Shown: piece after piece, positions 16,558 through 25,306 of the stretch
How the letters are laid out: every line of letters starts with the position of its first letter
How positions within the stretch are numbered: the stretch's first letter is position 1
NCBI GenBank assembly: GCA_030612045.1
Contig: JAUWOP010000011.1
Span: 1 to 32,391 of the forward strand
Reading direction: 5' to 3'
Source: Chloroflexota bacterium
GTDB lineage: Bacteria > Chloroflexota > Dehalococcoidia > UBA2247 > JAUWOP01
Length of the DNA: 32,391 nucleotides
Translations under genes and position numbers: made by a program
Notes under the pieces: generated by a model
Databases searched by the model: none
What the model saw: the letters and a program-made list of their open reading frames with translations, nothing else
What the model was told of the DNA's origin: nothing

Positions 16558-16872
16558 ATGGATTTCTTTGGTATAGGCGGATGGGAGCTATTATTAATCC
16601 TCGTTGTTGTTTTTATGATATTTGGTCCCCGCAAGCTGCCTGAGATTGCTCAGAAGATGGGCAAGTTCATGTATAACTTCAAGAAATATAGTACCGACCT
16701 GAACCAGACCATCAAATCAGAAGTGGAAAAGGTTGCCAAGGAGGAGGTCCTTGGTAATCCGGGTAAGCAGCCCTCCTCATCTTCTAGCTCAGCTAAGTCT
16801 CCTGCAAGTAATCCCCCAGTTGCGCCTGTGGCAGCAGCAGATGCGGGTAACCCTGAAGGAAAAGTTGAATGA
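16558..16872 (+). CDS. tatB: Sec-independent protein translocase TatB
   Basis: A 104-aa TatA/B-family protein. The N-terminal helix GGWELLLILVVVFMIFGPRK and the FGPRKLPEIAQKMGK motif favour TatB (the substrate-receiving partner of TatC) over TatA. A long amphipathic segment with SEVEKVAKEE follows, and a Ser/Pro/Ala-rich tail. The ATG is preceded by GGGAGAGAAG. It is separated from the tatA genes by a repeat-rich gap of nearly 500 bp and from tatC by about 290 bp with another repeat. TatB versus TatA assignment is moderately secure. Confidence 0.8.
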   Translation: MDFFGIGGWELLLILVVVFMIFGPRKLPEIAQKMGKFMYNFKKYSTDLNQTIKSEVEKVAKEEVLGNPGKQPSSSSSSAKSPASNPPVAPVAAADAGNPEGKVE

Positions 16873-17025
16873 CCAATGATGGCTGGGTCAAACGGTTGCG
16901 GTTGCGCACCTCGTATCGGGAAGAGAGTTCATAGTGTTTGTAGAGTTGATGAAGTGCTTGAACGTTAATGAATAAGGCACTCAATAAACTCAAAGAGCTC
17001 TATAAATGTAGTAACTGCTCACCTG

Positions 17026-17086
17026 TGTCATTCCTGCGAAAGCAGGAATCGAAGGCGAATGGATTCCCACTTGCGTGGGAATGACA
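17026..17086. repeat. 61-bp TGTCATTCC palindromic repeat between tatB and tatC
   Basis: The ends TGTCATTCC and GGAATGACA are inverted. Inside are two perfect hairpins, ATTCCTGC-GAAA-GCAGGAAT and ATTCCCAC-TTGC-GTGGGAAT, so it can fold as a double hairpin or one long cruciform. It is a mobile-like intergenic repeat of a type common in bacteria, and the only copy seen here. Confidence 0.85.
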
Positions 17087-17164
17087 AAGCGGCTGTGTAG
17101 TTACCAAACGCAATAAACTTGTAGAGGTGAGCCGGGCAACCGAATAACGAACGACGAATAACGA

Positions 17165-17935
17165 TTGGTTGGGAAGTTGCCAGAAGAAAAGACCATTACT
17201 CTACTCAGTCATCTCGGGGAGCTGCGGCGGCGACTGATTATCTCGCTGATTGCCGTGGCAGTTACTACCAGCGCCTCCTTTTGCCTCATCTACTATAAGG
17301 TGGTTGATGTGTTTGGCTTCCTCATCTCACGCGCCGAGGGCATTGACCTCATCTACACCGAGCTGACAGGGATGATTAGCGCCTATTGCAAGGTATCAGT
17401 CATGTGTGGCGTGATGCTGGCACTGCCTATAATTATCTACGAGATTGTAATGTTCATCCGCCCCGCCCTGCTTCCCAGGGAGAAGAGGTATCTCTATTCT
17501 CTATTGCCTGGGGTGATGTTATCCTTTGCTGCCGGTGTCGCCTTCGGTTTTTATGTGTTACTTCCCCCTGCAATGAAGTTCCTCATTACCTTTGGCGCTG
17601 ATGTTGCCCTTCCTATGATTACAGTGGGGAACTATGTCTCTATAGTGACCCGTCTCCTCTTCGCCATTGGTTTATGTTTTGAATTGCCCCTTCTCTGCTA
17701 CTTCCTCACCAAGATAGGGGTGGTTACTCCGGATAAACTTGCCAAATATCGGAAGATAGCTATTGTGGTCGCCTTTATCCTGGGGGCTATTATCACGCCC
17801 ACCTTTGACCCTATTAATCAGAGCATGGTAGCCCTGCCTCTTATTGTCCTATATGAGGTGGGCATCATTCTGTCAAAGGTCGCCATGTCCTCCAAGAAGG
17901 CAACTTATCCTGAAGAGGTAGGCAGTGAAGTTTGA
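17165..17935 (+). CDS. tatC: Sec-independent protein translocase TatC
   Basis: TatC is the six-helix core of the Tat translocase that recognises twin-arginine signals. The 256-aa product shows the N-terminal LLSHLGELRRRLI, the first periplasmic-loop segment with FIRPALLPREKRY, and the later GVVTPDKLAKYRKIAIV and ITPTFDPINQ motifs. The start is uncertain: TTG at 17165 has no clear ribosome site, and TTG at 17177 is a shorter alternative. A promoter for the formate dehydrogenase genes overlaps its stop codon. The next gene encodes a protein with a Tat signal, a likely substrate. Confidence 0.92.
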   Translation: MVGKLPEEKTITLLSHLGELRRRLIISLIAVAVTTSASFCLIYYKVVDVFGFLISRAEGIDLIYTELTGMISAYCKVSVMCGVMLALPIIIYEIVMFIRPALLPREKRYLYSLLPGVMLSFAAGVAFGFYVLLPPAMKFLITFGADVALPMITVGNYVSIVTRLLFAIGLCFELPLLCYFLTKIGVVTPDKLAKYRKIAIVVAFILGAIITPTFDPINQSMVALPLIVLYEVGIILSKVAMSSKKATYPEEVGSEV

Positions 17936-17961
17936 CTTTTGTTTCTGAGATATGATATATT
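17932..17961 (+). promoter_or_regulatory. Candidate fdh operon promoter overlapping the tatC stop
   Basis: TTGACT (17932-17937), 18-bp spacer, TATATT (17956-17961). It would give a leader of about 100 nt before the fdhA AAGGGAGGG ribosome site. Confidence 0.45.
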
Positions 17962-18066
17962 CCTTCCTAGTAGATTATGAGGAAATTCTGAATACTAGCC
18001 ACTGACTACAGAGGTTTTGGTTATTGGGATTTCGTACTTAGGATTTAATCAAGGGAGGGTAGTCTT

Positions 18067-21000
18067 ATGGAGCTAAGTCGGCGGGGATTCCTTAAGCTGT
18101 CCGGCGGCACTATGGGGGCAGCTATAATCCTCCCCCAACTGGGCTGGGGGAAGGGTATCCTGGATGTCAAAGCCAGTTCGCCAATCAGCTTGCACAAGAG
18201 GATTGGTGAGACCACTACCATATGTCCTTACTGCGGTGTAGGTTGTGGTTTTATTGCGGCTTCTGGTGACAATGAGATTATCAATATTGAGGGTGACCCT
18301 GACCATCCCATTAACCAGGGTTCTGCCTGTAGCAAGGGCTCGGCCCTGGCACAGATTCGGACGGTGAATGGGAAGGATAATCCGTGGCGATTGACCAAGC
18401 CTCTCTATCGCAGAGGTGGGGGGACAGAGTGGGAGGAGGTAGAGTGGGATTGGACTATTGATGCCATAGCCACCAAAATTAAGGATACCAGGGATAGCAA
18501 GTGGGTGGAAAAAGATGGCAGCGGTAAGACAGTCAACCGCTGTGAGTCAATTGCCTGCTTTGGTGGTGCGGCGCTGGATAATGAGGAGTGTTATCTGTTA
18601 TCCAAGATGGCTCGCTCCCTGGGGATAGTGTATCTGGAACACTGTGCCCGTATATGACATTCCGCTACAGTTGCGGCTCTGGCAGAGTCGTTCGGTAGGG
18701 GAGCAATGACCAATCACTGGATTGACCTCAAGAATACTGATTGCGCCATGATTATCGGCAGTAATGCTGCCGAGAATCACCCTATGTCATTCAAGTGGCT
18801 TACTAAAGCAAAGGAAGAGAAGGGGGCGAAGATTGTCAATGTTGACCCTCGCTTTACTCGCACCTCTTCCAAGTCTGATATTTATGCCCCCATAAGGTCA
18901 GGTACCGATATTGCCTTCATTGGGGGGATGATTAAATGGGTGCTTGATGATATGACAGCAAATCCTGGTAACTATAATATGGACTATGTGAAGCAGTATA
19001 CCAATGCTGCTCTTATTATCAATGATAGTTATAAAGGTCCTGATGATGCCAGTCATCCCGGGTTGTTTGAGGGATATACTCCCTCTACCACTAGTGCTCC
19101 AGGAAATTTAGGCTCTTATAATAAGACCACCTGGGGATATGCTAACACAACTACACCTAATGTAGATACTACTCTGGAGAATCCTAATTGTGTATTTCAG
19201 TTGCTGAAGGCTCATTATTCTATCTATACAACCGATAAAGTCAGTCAGATTACAGGGTGTCTTACGAGCAAACTAGAAGAGGTATACAGGACTTATGCTG
19301 CCACAGGTAATAAGGGCAAGGCAGGCACTATCCTGTATGCTATGGGCACCACCCAGCATACCTACGGCACCCAGAACATTCGTTCCTATGCCATTCTCCA
19401 GCTCCTGCTGGCAAATATGGGTATCGCTGGTGGGGGTATTAATGCCCTGCGTGGTGAATCTAATGTGCAGGGTTCCACTGATATGTGCCTCCTGAGCCAT
19501 ATTCTGCCAGGGTACCTTAAGGTGCCTAATGAGACGGATACCGATATTGATGCTTATCTTGGTCGGGTTGAGCCAGCAACTGTTACTCCTGCTGGACTTG
19601 ACGGTGACAAGAGCGCTAACTGGTGGGGGAATGGGCATTATAAACAGTATATGGTTAGCCTGCTCAAGGCATTCTACGGCGATAATGCTACCACTCCAGA
19701 GTTTGGTTTCAACTATCTGCCCAAGGCTGATTCCAAGACAAACTATACTCATATAGGTTTGTTTGAGAAGTTGAATGAGGGTACTACCATCAAGGGGATG
19801 ATGTGCTGGGGGCAAAACCCCGCTGTAGCTGGTCCCGATTGCGGTGGTGAACGCAATGCTCTGGAGAAGCTTGACTGGCTGATGTGCATTGACCTGTGGG
19901 AGACGGAGACCGCCGCTTTCTGGAAGAGACCGGGGGCTAACCCTGCCTCAATAGATACCGAGGTCTTTCTCCTGCCGGCAGCAGCCTCTTTTGAGAAGGA
20001 GGGTAGCATCTCCAACAGCGGACGCTGGGTGCAGTGGCGCTACAAGGCGATTGACCCTCCCGGAGATGCCAGACCAGACCTCCGTGTTATGGATGAGCTT
20101 ATGCTCAAGCTGAAAGAGAAATATAGCGGGCAAACTGCCCACAATGCTGATGCCATCAACAAACTGGCATGGAACTACCACATCAGTGGAGAGTATGCTG
20201 ACCACGCCGACCCCAATGTGGTGGCTAAGGAAGTCAATGGCTATAATATGTCTACAGGTGTGCCCCTAACGAGTTTCGGGAATCTCAAGGATGACGGCAC
20301 TACCTGCTCCGGTAACTGGATATACTGTGGGATGTTTGATGCCGATGATAACAACAAGGCAAAGAGGCATGACCCGGTAGACCGGAGTATCAACCAGATT
20401 GGACTGTATTCCGACTGGACCTGGTGCTGGCCGATAAACCGCCGCATCATCTACAACCGAGCCTCGGTTGACCTTAATGGTGTTCCCTGGGATAAGGGGC
20501 AGCCTGTTATCTGGTGGGAATACGATGGTCCAAGCACAAAATGGGCGGGGGATATCCCCGATGGTGGCTGGGCACCTATAAATGTAGCTGCTGCGGGCTC
20601 AAAGTATCTCCCCTTCATCATGAAGCCTGAGGGGGTGGCTCATATATGGGGCTTCGGGCGAACGGATGGTCCTGTTCCTGAGGCATATGAGCCGTGGGAA
20701 AGCCCCATGGAGGAGACTATAAGGGGTGTCCTCAAGGCTAAGGGTGGTGAAGGATTCAATGACCCCTGCTGCTATGTGGGTAAACTTGAAAAAGATGGTG
20801 AGAGCCAAAATGAGCACGGTTCATTTAGCGACTTTCCTTGCGTGGGTACGACCTACCGGGTAACCGAGCACTGGCAGTCAGGTCCGATGACCCGTAATCT
20901 CCCATGGCTGGTAGAGTTAATGCCTGATGTGTTTGTGGAGTTGGGTGAAGACCTGGCAAGTGAGAAGGGCATCAACAGGGGTGATAAGGTTAAGGTAACT

Positions 21001-21234
21001 ACAGCACGAGGCTCAATTGAAGCGGTGGCGGTGGTTACCAGGAGACTCCACCGCATGACTATAGGGTTGAATGGCACTCAAAGGCAAATTGACCATGTGG
21101 GTATACTGTGGCACTGGGGTTACATCGGGCTTTCTAAGGGCGACAGCGCCAATATCCTTACCCCTCATGTGGGAGATGCCAATACCACTATACCAGAATA
21201 TAAGACCTTCCTGTGCAAGATAGAGAAGGCTTAG
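18067..21234 (+). CDS. fdnG: Formate dehydrogenase catalytic subunit, selenocysteine- and Mo/W-dependent, Tat-exported
   Basis: One 1055-residue reading frame is interrupted only by TGA at 18655-18657, in-frame on both sides. The TGA sits in ARI-(TGA)-HSATVAALAESFGRG, exactly where E. coli FdnG and FdhF have catalytic selenocysteine, with the conserved His next to it. So I read it as Sec197. The N-terminus has a Tat signal (SRRGFLKLSG at 4-13). A [4Fe-4S] site follows: C53, C56, C60 and C88. The enzyme oxidises formate to CO2 using a bis-pterin Mo or W centre. fdnH and fdnI follow, so it is the exported FDH-N type. A short stem-loop just after the TGA could be the SECIS. ATG 18067 has AAGGGAGGG upstream. 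Selenocysteine machinery is not in the window. Confidence 0.93.
18671..18685 (+). promoter_or_regulatory. Possible bacterial SECIS stem-loop
   Basis: About 14 nt after the TGA, TTGC/GGCTCTG/GCAG can form a small stem (TGC with GCA plus a G-U pair) with a GG-and-U-containing loop, at the distance expected for SelB-binding hairpins. The fold is weak by eye; assignment is inference from position. Confidence 0.35.
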
Positions 21235-21247
21235 AAAGGAAGAGACT

Positions 21248-22057
21248 ATGACTGAAAAGGCACTGCTTATAGATGTCAGTAAATGTACGGGGTGCCGTGC
21301 TTGTCAGGTAGCCTGTAAGGAGTGGAATGGTCTTCCTGCCGTGGAGACTACCTGCACAGGAACATACGAGAATCCCCCTGACCTCTCACCTGATACCTGG
21401 AACAAGATTAAATTCACAGAAATTGGCTCAACCTCAGACGGAACGATGCGATGGCTCTTCAGGTCGGAGCGCTGTTTGCACTGCACCGATGCCTCCTGCG
21501 TGGAGGTCTGTCCTACAGGGGCAGTTTATCATCACGAGTTGGGCTTCGTGGCTTATGACAGAACTAAGTGTACCGGGTGTGGCTATTGCACTCAGTACTG
21601 CCCCTTTAATATTCCCCAATTGAGTGGGAATAAGCTGACCGGTATGCAGAAAATGGATAAGTGCACCTTCTGTTTGGACCGTGTCGCTAACGGACTGGAG
21701 CCAGCATGTTCCAAGGCTTGCCCTACCGGAGCAATAAGCTTTGGTAACCGCGGTGACTTGATATTAAAGGGAAGCAGCCGTGTAAATGACCTTAAGTCAA
21801 ACGGTTACTCTAATGCCTATCTCTATGGTGAGCATGAGTTGGGGGGACTGCATACTATGTATGTCCTTGATGAGAAGCCAGAGGTTTATGGCCTGCCAGC
21901 GGACCCCCAGTATGTACCAGGTTACGAGGTAGTGCGGCAGGATATCCTCAAACCTTTAGGTTGGGCGCTGATTGCTGCCGCAGCAGGAGGATTCGCCTTG
22001 AACTTCCTGGTGTCTCGCTCCCGGATGGTAAAGGCTGGTAAGAAGGAGGAGGAGTAG
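21248..22057 (+). CDS. fdnH: Formate dehydrogenase iron-sulfur (beta) subunit
   Basis: The 269-aa protein passes electrons from FdnG to the cytochrome b subunit. Four cysteine clusters for [4Fe-4S] centres are visible: CTGCRACQVAC near residues 13-23, CLHCTDASCVEVCP, CTGCGYCTQYCP, and CTFCLDRVANG with CSKACP. A single C-terminal membrane helix (WALIAAAAGGFALNFLV) anchors it, as in E. coli FdnH. It lies 13 bp after fdnG, with GGAAGAG upstream of the ATG, and 1 bp before fdnI. Confidence 0.93.
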   Translation: MTEKALLIDVSKCTGCRACQVACKEWNGLPAVETTCTGTYENPPDLSPDTWNKIKFTEIGSTSDGTMRWLFRSERCLHCTDASCVEVCPTGAVYHHELGFVAYDRTKCTGCGYCTQYCPFNIPQLSGNKLTGMQKMDKCTFCLDRVANGLEPACSKACPTGAISFGNRGDLILKGSSRVNDLKSNGYSNAYLYGEHELGGLHTMYVLDEKPEVYGLPADPQYVPGYEVVRQDILKPLGWALIAAAAGGFALNFLVSRSRMVKAGKKEEE

Positions 22058-22058
22058 T

Positions 22059-22709
22059 ATGGAAGAGATAGAACGGTTTAGACTATCCACTCGAGTGCTC
22101 CATTGGGCAATAGTAATATTTACTTGCCTGCTGGGTGCTTCAGGGCTGTGTATCTATATCTCTCAAATAGGTGGTTGGGTAGGGCAGGGGGGATATGTCG
22201 GATATATCCACCGTGTATGCGCTATTCTCTTCGTTCTCTCAGCCGTGATTTACCTGGTAACTAACTTCAAGAGTTCGATAAAATTCCTCAAGGAAGCCTT
22301 CGTCTGGGGATTGTCTGATTTGGGCTGGGCATTGGCGGCTCCTGATTACTACTTTGGTGGCGACCCGGAGAAGATGCCGCCGCAGGAGCATATCAATACT
22401 GGTCAGAAGCTTTACTGGCTGGCAGTGATAATAGGTGTTGTGGTGTTTCTGGTCACCGGGATACTCATGTGGGCGTTTAGGGATATCGTCTCGGAGAGTG
22501 TCTTCATGTGGAGCCTTCTGATTCATGATGTGGCTTTCATTGGTGCTATGGTCATGGTTGCCCTTCACCTCTACCTGGGGTCTATACACCCGGTAATGAC
22601 AGAATCCCTGAAGTCCATGGTAACAGGGAAGGCATCAATAGAGTATTGCGAGCACCATCATGGCAGGTGGCTACGCCATGAGCTGAAGAAGAAGGAATCT
22701 GAAAGCTAG
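22059..22709 (+). CDS. fdnI: Formate dehydrogenase cytochrome b (gamma) subunit
   Basis: A 216-aa four-helix membrane cytochrome that passes electrons to quinone. Histidines H15, H51, H156 and H170 lie at the positions and spacing of the four heme-b ligands of E. coli FdnI, so two b hemes are expected. The opening RLSTRVLHWAIV is typical. It starts one base after the fdnH stop and ends just before a strong terminator. Menaquinone is the probable acceptor, since menA is encoded nearby. Confidence 0.9.
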   Translation: MEEIERFRLSTRVLHWAIVIFTCLLGASGLCIYISQIGGWVGQGGYVGYIHRVCAILFVLSAVIYLVTNFKSSIKFLKEAFVWGLSDLGWALAAPDYYFGGDPEKMPPQEHINTGQKLYWLAVIIGVVVFLVTGILMWAFRDIVSESVFMWSLLIHDVAFIGAMVMVALHLYLGSIHPVMTESLKSMVTGKASIEYCEHHHGRWLRHELKKKESES

Positions 22710-22747
22710 TGCTATTTCATAAAGATTATAATTAGCTTTTCCCTGTA

Positions 22748-22780
22748 GAGCGGGGGACAAGCCCCCGCTCATCTTTTTCT
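22748..22780 (+). terminator. Rho-independent terminator of the fdh operon
   Basis: GAGCGGGGG and CCCCCGCTC form a 9-bp stem with loop ACAAG, followed by ATCTTTTTCT. It lies about 40 bp after fdnI. Confidence 0.9.
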
Positions 22781-23022
22781 GAGGGTAGGGTAGTTCTCTC
22801 ATGGTATTACAGTACAAAGATACATCATTGTTTTCATTCTCGTGATTCAGTATTTATAAGGTAACCGTTCACTAGATGTCATTGCAAGCATCCGACCCGC
22901 CGCTGCGCTGGGCGGGTTATATCAGAAAGGAACTCTGAGTTCCTTAGGAGAGCAAAGACCCGGAGACAATCTTAGGGGATGTGAGAGGATAGATTGCCAC
23001 GCTTCGTTCGTAATGATAGAGG
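22781..23022. repeat. Degenerate TGTCATTGC repeat between fdnI and fdhE
   Basis: After AT-rich DNA, GTAACCGTTCAC (22861-22872; also at 32157) leads into TGTCATTGC (22877-22885), with an inverted CGTAATGATA end near 23009-23018. The interior holds a GACCCGCC...GGCGGGTT hairpin and a perfect AAGGAACTC-T-GAGTTCCTT hairpin (22927-22945). No gene is seen. Confidence 0.65.
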
Positions 23023-23058
23023 GTGGGTGAACATTTACTTTATAAGAAAGAAGGAGTA

Positions 23059-23907
23059 ATGCTCTCCTTAGAGGACAAGTTCTTACAGCGGTTACAAGAG
23101 CTAGTAATGCGGGGGGATGATTTCTCCCGCGTTGCGGAATTTTATCAGCAGGTAGCGCCTCTTCAGGTTGAGGCAAAGTCCCGTCTGGAACTGAAGCGCC
23201 CGCCGACCAGTAGTGCTATTAAAAAGAAGCTGGAAGCAGACAAAGCTCAGGTTACCTTCGAGGGATTAGCTATAGATTGGCTGGTGGTGAGGGATTTATT
23301 CTCCAGGATGTTACATCTCCTCGCTGATTATAAGATAGTTGACGATGCTCAGTTGGGAAAGCTGAAGGAGTTAGCCCCTGACCCCGCTCTCCTCAAGCGA
23401 GCCGCGCGGAAGTGGTATAAGCAGCCCGTGGTAGAGTGCAGTAATTCAGTGGAAGTAGCGATTGCTATAGCACTGCGATTGACCTTCCTGCCATGTCTGG
23501 TCAAGCATTCCGAAGCAATAATGAGCATGTTTGACCAGGAGCGGTGGCGGCGCAGCAGTTGTCCCATCTGTGGCGGAAAGGCTGACTTCGCTTTCTTGAA
23601 CAAGGAGAATGGGGCTCGTTGGCTGGTATGCTGGCGCTGTGATACCCAGTGGCTGTTTCAACGGCTGGTCTGCCCCTATTGTGGTAATGATGACCAGAAG
23701 TCCCTGGCGTACTTCACTGATGATAACAATCTCTACAGGTTATATGTCTGTGATGTATGTCACTCTTACCTTAAGTGTATTGATTTGCGCCAGACAGAGG
23801 AGGAGATACTCTTTCCCCTGGAACGTATCCTCACGGTTGGTCAGGATAGTCAGATACAGGAGAAGGGCTATAAGCCCGGATGGATAGCTAGCACTCCTGA
23901 TAGATAA
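23059..23907 (+). CDS. fdhE: Formate dehydrogenase accessory protein FdhE
   Basis: FdhE is a cytoplasmic metal-binding protein needed to make active exported formate dehydrogenase. Four CxxC pairs are visible in the C-terminal half: CPIC, CWRC, CPYC and CDVC, spaced as in the FdhE rubredoxin-like domains, with NKENGARWLVC and LYVCDVCHSYLKCID as family context. I use ATG at 23059 (282 aa), next to AAGAAGGAG; a GTG at 23023 would add 12 residues not like the family. It lies beyond the fdh terminator and a repeat, so it may have its own promoter. Confidence 0.88.
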   Translation: MLSLEDKFLQRLQELVMRGDDFSRVAEFYQQVAPLQVEAKSRLELKRPPTSSAIKKKLEADKAQVTFEGLAIDWLVVRDLFSRMLHLLADYKIVDDAQLGKLKELAPDPALLKRAARKWYKQPVVECSNSVEVAIAIALRLTFLPCLVKHSEAIMSMFDQERWRRSSCPICGGKADFAFLNKENGARWLVCWRCDTQWLFQRLVCPYCGNDDQKSLAYFTDDNNLYRLYVCDVCHSYLKCIDLRQTEEEILFPLERILTVGQDSQIQEKGYKPGWIASTPDR

Positions 23908-23986
23908 TCAAACTCCTTCACCGTTCACTCATTTACTGAGTGCCACACTAATTCCTGAATGTGGCGAAAAGGAGGAGCCTCTTTTT

Positions 23987-24142
23987 TGTCATTGTGAGTC
24001 CTTTCCTCCTGTCATTGCGAGCGAAGCGAAGCAATCCCCCTTAGTCCCCCTTTAGTAAAGGGGGATTAAAGAGATTAGCTTGCGTCTTCGTCGCTAACAC
24101 TCCTCGCAATGACACATTATGGGGATGCTCCTCGTAATGACA
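23987..24142. repeat. Composite TGTCATTGCGAG repeat with nested G/C-rich repeat
   Basis: Unit TTGTCATTGTGAG (23986 onward) is followed by TGTCATTGCGAGCGAAGCG (24010 onward). The G/C-rich repeat AATCCCCCTTAG...AAAGGGGGATT (24033-24067) is embedded in it. Inverted ends CTCGCAATGACA (to about 24115) and CTCGTAATGACA (to 24142) close it. The preceding ~80 bp after fdhE show only a weak GCCACA/TGTGGC hairpin. The right end abuts the CaiB remnant exactly. Confidence 0.85.
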
Positions 24143-24528
24143 AGGGAAGGGACAATATATTGACCTTTCCCAGGCTGAGGCTACCATTCCCCATTTTGGG
24201 GAGGCAATTATGGATTACACTATGAACCGACGGGTTCAAGGAACTCTGGGTAACCGTCATCCTTCGGCAATTCAAGGATGCTACCCATGTAGAGGAGACG
24301 ACCAATGGGTCAATATTACCATCTACAATGATGAAGAGTGGGAGGGATTTTGCCGCGCTATAGGTAATCCTGTCTGGAACTCCTAACCATCTTCGTCTGC
24401 CACCTTGTCGCCTTGGGGAGCATAATGAATATGTGTATAAACAAATCATCGGTGTATCTGATGCAGAATACTCTGAATTAGAGAAAGAGCGACACATCGG
24501 CACAGAACCTGCACCATGGATTCATTGA
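24141..24528 (+). pseudogene. Remnant of a CaiB/BaiF-family (type III) CoA-transferase
   Basis: Two fragments of one family are readable. Fragment 1 (24141-24386) reads QGKGQYIDLSQAEATIPHFG, then GEAIMDYTMNRRVQGTLGNR, HPSAIQGCYPCRGDDQW and CRAIGNP, then a stop. Fragment 2, in another frame, reads SGTPNHLRLPPCRLGEHNEY and continues to the family C-terminus, ending in TGA at 24528. About 200 N-terminal residues and roughly 120-150 internal residues of a normal ~400-aa protein are missing. The left edge coincides with the end of a palindromic repeat. It is a clearly decayed gene and should not be annotated as protein-coding. Confidence 0.88.
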
Positions 24529-24548
24529 GGATTATTTAGGATTTAATC

Positions 24549-25274
24549 ATGGAAGGGCTCGAAACCAGGTTAATGATGATTTATCATCACCTATTGGATT
24601 ACTATGGCGCTCAGCATTGGTGGCCTGCGGATGATGATTTTGAGGTGATGATAGGTGCTATTCTTACCCAGTCAGCAGCATGGAGCAATGTAGAAAAGGC
24701 AATCACCAATTTGAAGAACAGGAAAGTATTATCTCCTGAAGCCCTGTGCGAGATTACATTGGAGGAACTTTCCAGTCTAATCTATTCCTGTGGTTACTAT
24801 AATGCTAAGGCTTCGAAGATTAAGGCACTGGTTCAGTGGCTGGGAGAGAGGTTTGATGATGACCTGAGTCGCCTTTTCGCTCTGGATATTCCTCAGATGC
24901 GCCATGACCTACTGGAAGTTAAGGGAATAGGTAAGGAAACGGCCGATTCTATTATCCTTTATGCTGCTCGCAAGCCTATATTTGTTATTGATGCCTATAC
25001 TCACCGTATCATGCAACGTCTTGGTATGACTACTACCGGCAGCAACTATGAGGAACTGCAGAACCTTTTTATGAATAATCTACCCTTAAAAGAGGAGCTA
25101 CTCAATGAATACCATGCACTTTTAGTAGCGCATGGTAAGCAGCTATGCAAGAAGATTCCTCGGTGTGAGCGGTGTCCCCTAAAGGATACATGCGAGGATT
25201 TTTTGCGGCTAACCCTAAACAAACACAAGCTGCCTGGAAAATTCTCACAAGAATCACATTCCCAGACAGCTTGA
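24549..25274 (+). CDS. HhH-GPD DNA glycosylase (endonuclease III-related)
   Basis: A 241-aa base-excision repair enzyme. The helix-hairpin-helix is LLEVKGIGKETADSIILYA, the catalytic aspartate is in FVIDAYTHRI, and a [4Fe-4S] cluster is indicated by CKKIPRCERCPLKDTC. The first cysteine spacing is C-x5-C instead of the x6 of E. coli Nth, fitting the COG2231 branch related to H. pylori 3-methyladenine glycosylase. So the substrate could be alkylated bases rather than oxidised pyrimidines. It starts 21 bp after the CaiB remnant. Confidence 0.88.
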   Translation: MEGLETRLMMIYHHLLDYYGAQHWWPADDDFEVMIGAILTQSAAWSNVEKAITNLKNRKVLSPEALCEITLEELSSLIYSCGYYNAKASKIKALVQWLGERFDDDLSRLFALDIPQMRHDLLEVKGIGKETADSIILYAARKPIFVIDAYTHRIMQRLGMTTTGSNYEELQNLFMNNLPLKEELLNEYHALLVAHGKQLCKKIPRCERCPLKDTCEDFLRLTLNKHKLPGKFSQESHSQTA

Positions 25275-25306
25275 AAAATAAGCTTCAGGATTTGTCCTTA
25301 AGACAC

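Noticed and set aside
18655-18657. TGA as a frameshift or nonsense mutation splitting fdnG
   Set aside because: Both sides are in the same frame, the sequence is family-like with no other damage, and the TGA falls exactly at the catalytic selenocysteine position followed by the conserved His.
23969-23988. GAGGAGCCTCTTTTTT as a terminator for fdhE
   Set aside because: The stem would have only four or five pairs with a 2-nt loop; the T-run is real but the hairpin is too weak to claim.
1-24142. Repeated short palindromes as a possible CRISPR array
   Set aside because: The copies are scattered and imperfect, with no regular spacers and no cas genes; they behave as dispersed intergenic repeats.
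24117-24503. 128-aa minus-strand reading frame
   Set aside because: It lies antisense to the readable CaiB/BaiF remnant and the repeat end, and its own sequence has no family-like features.
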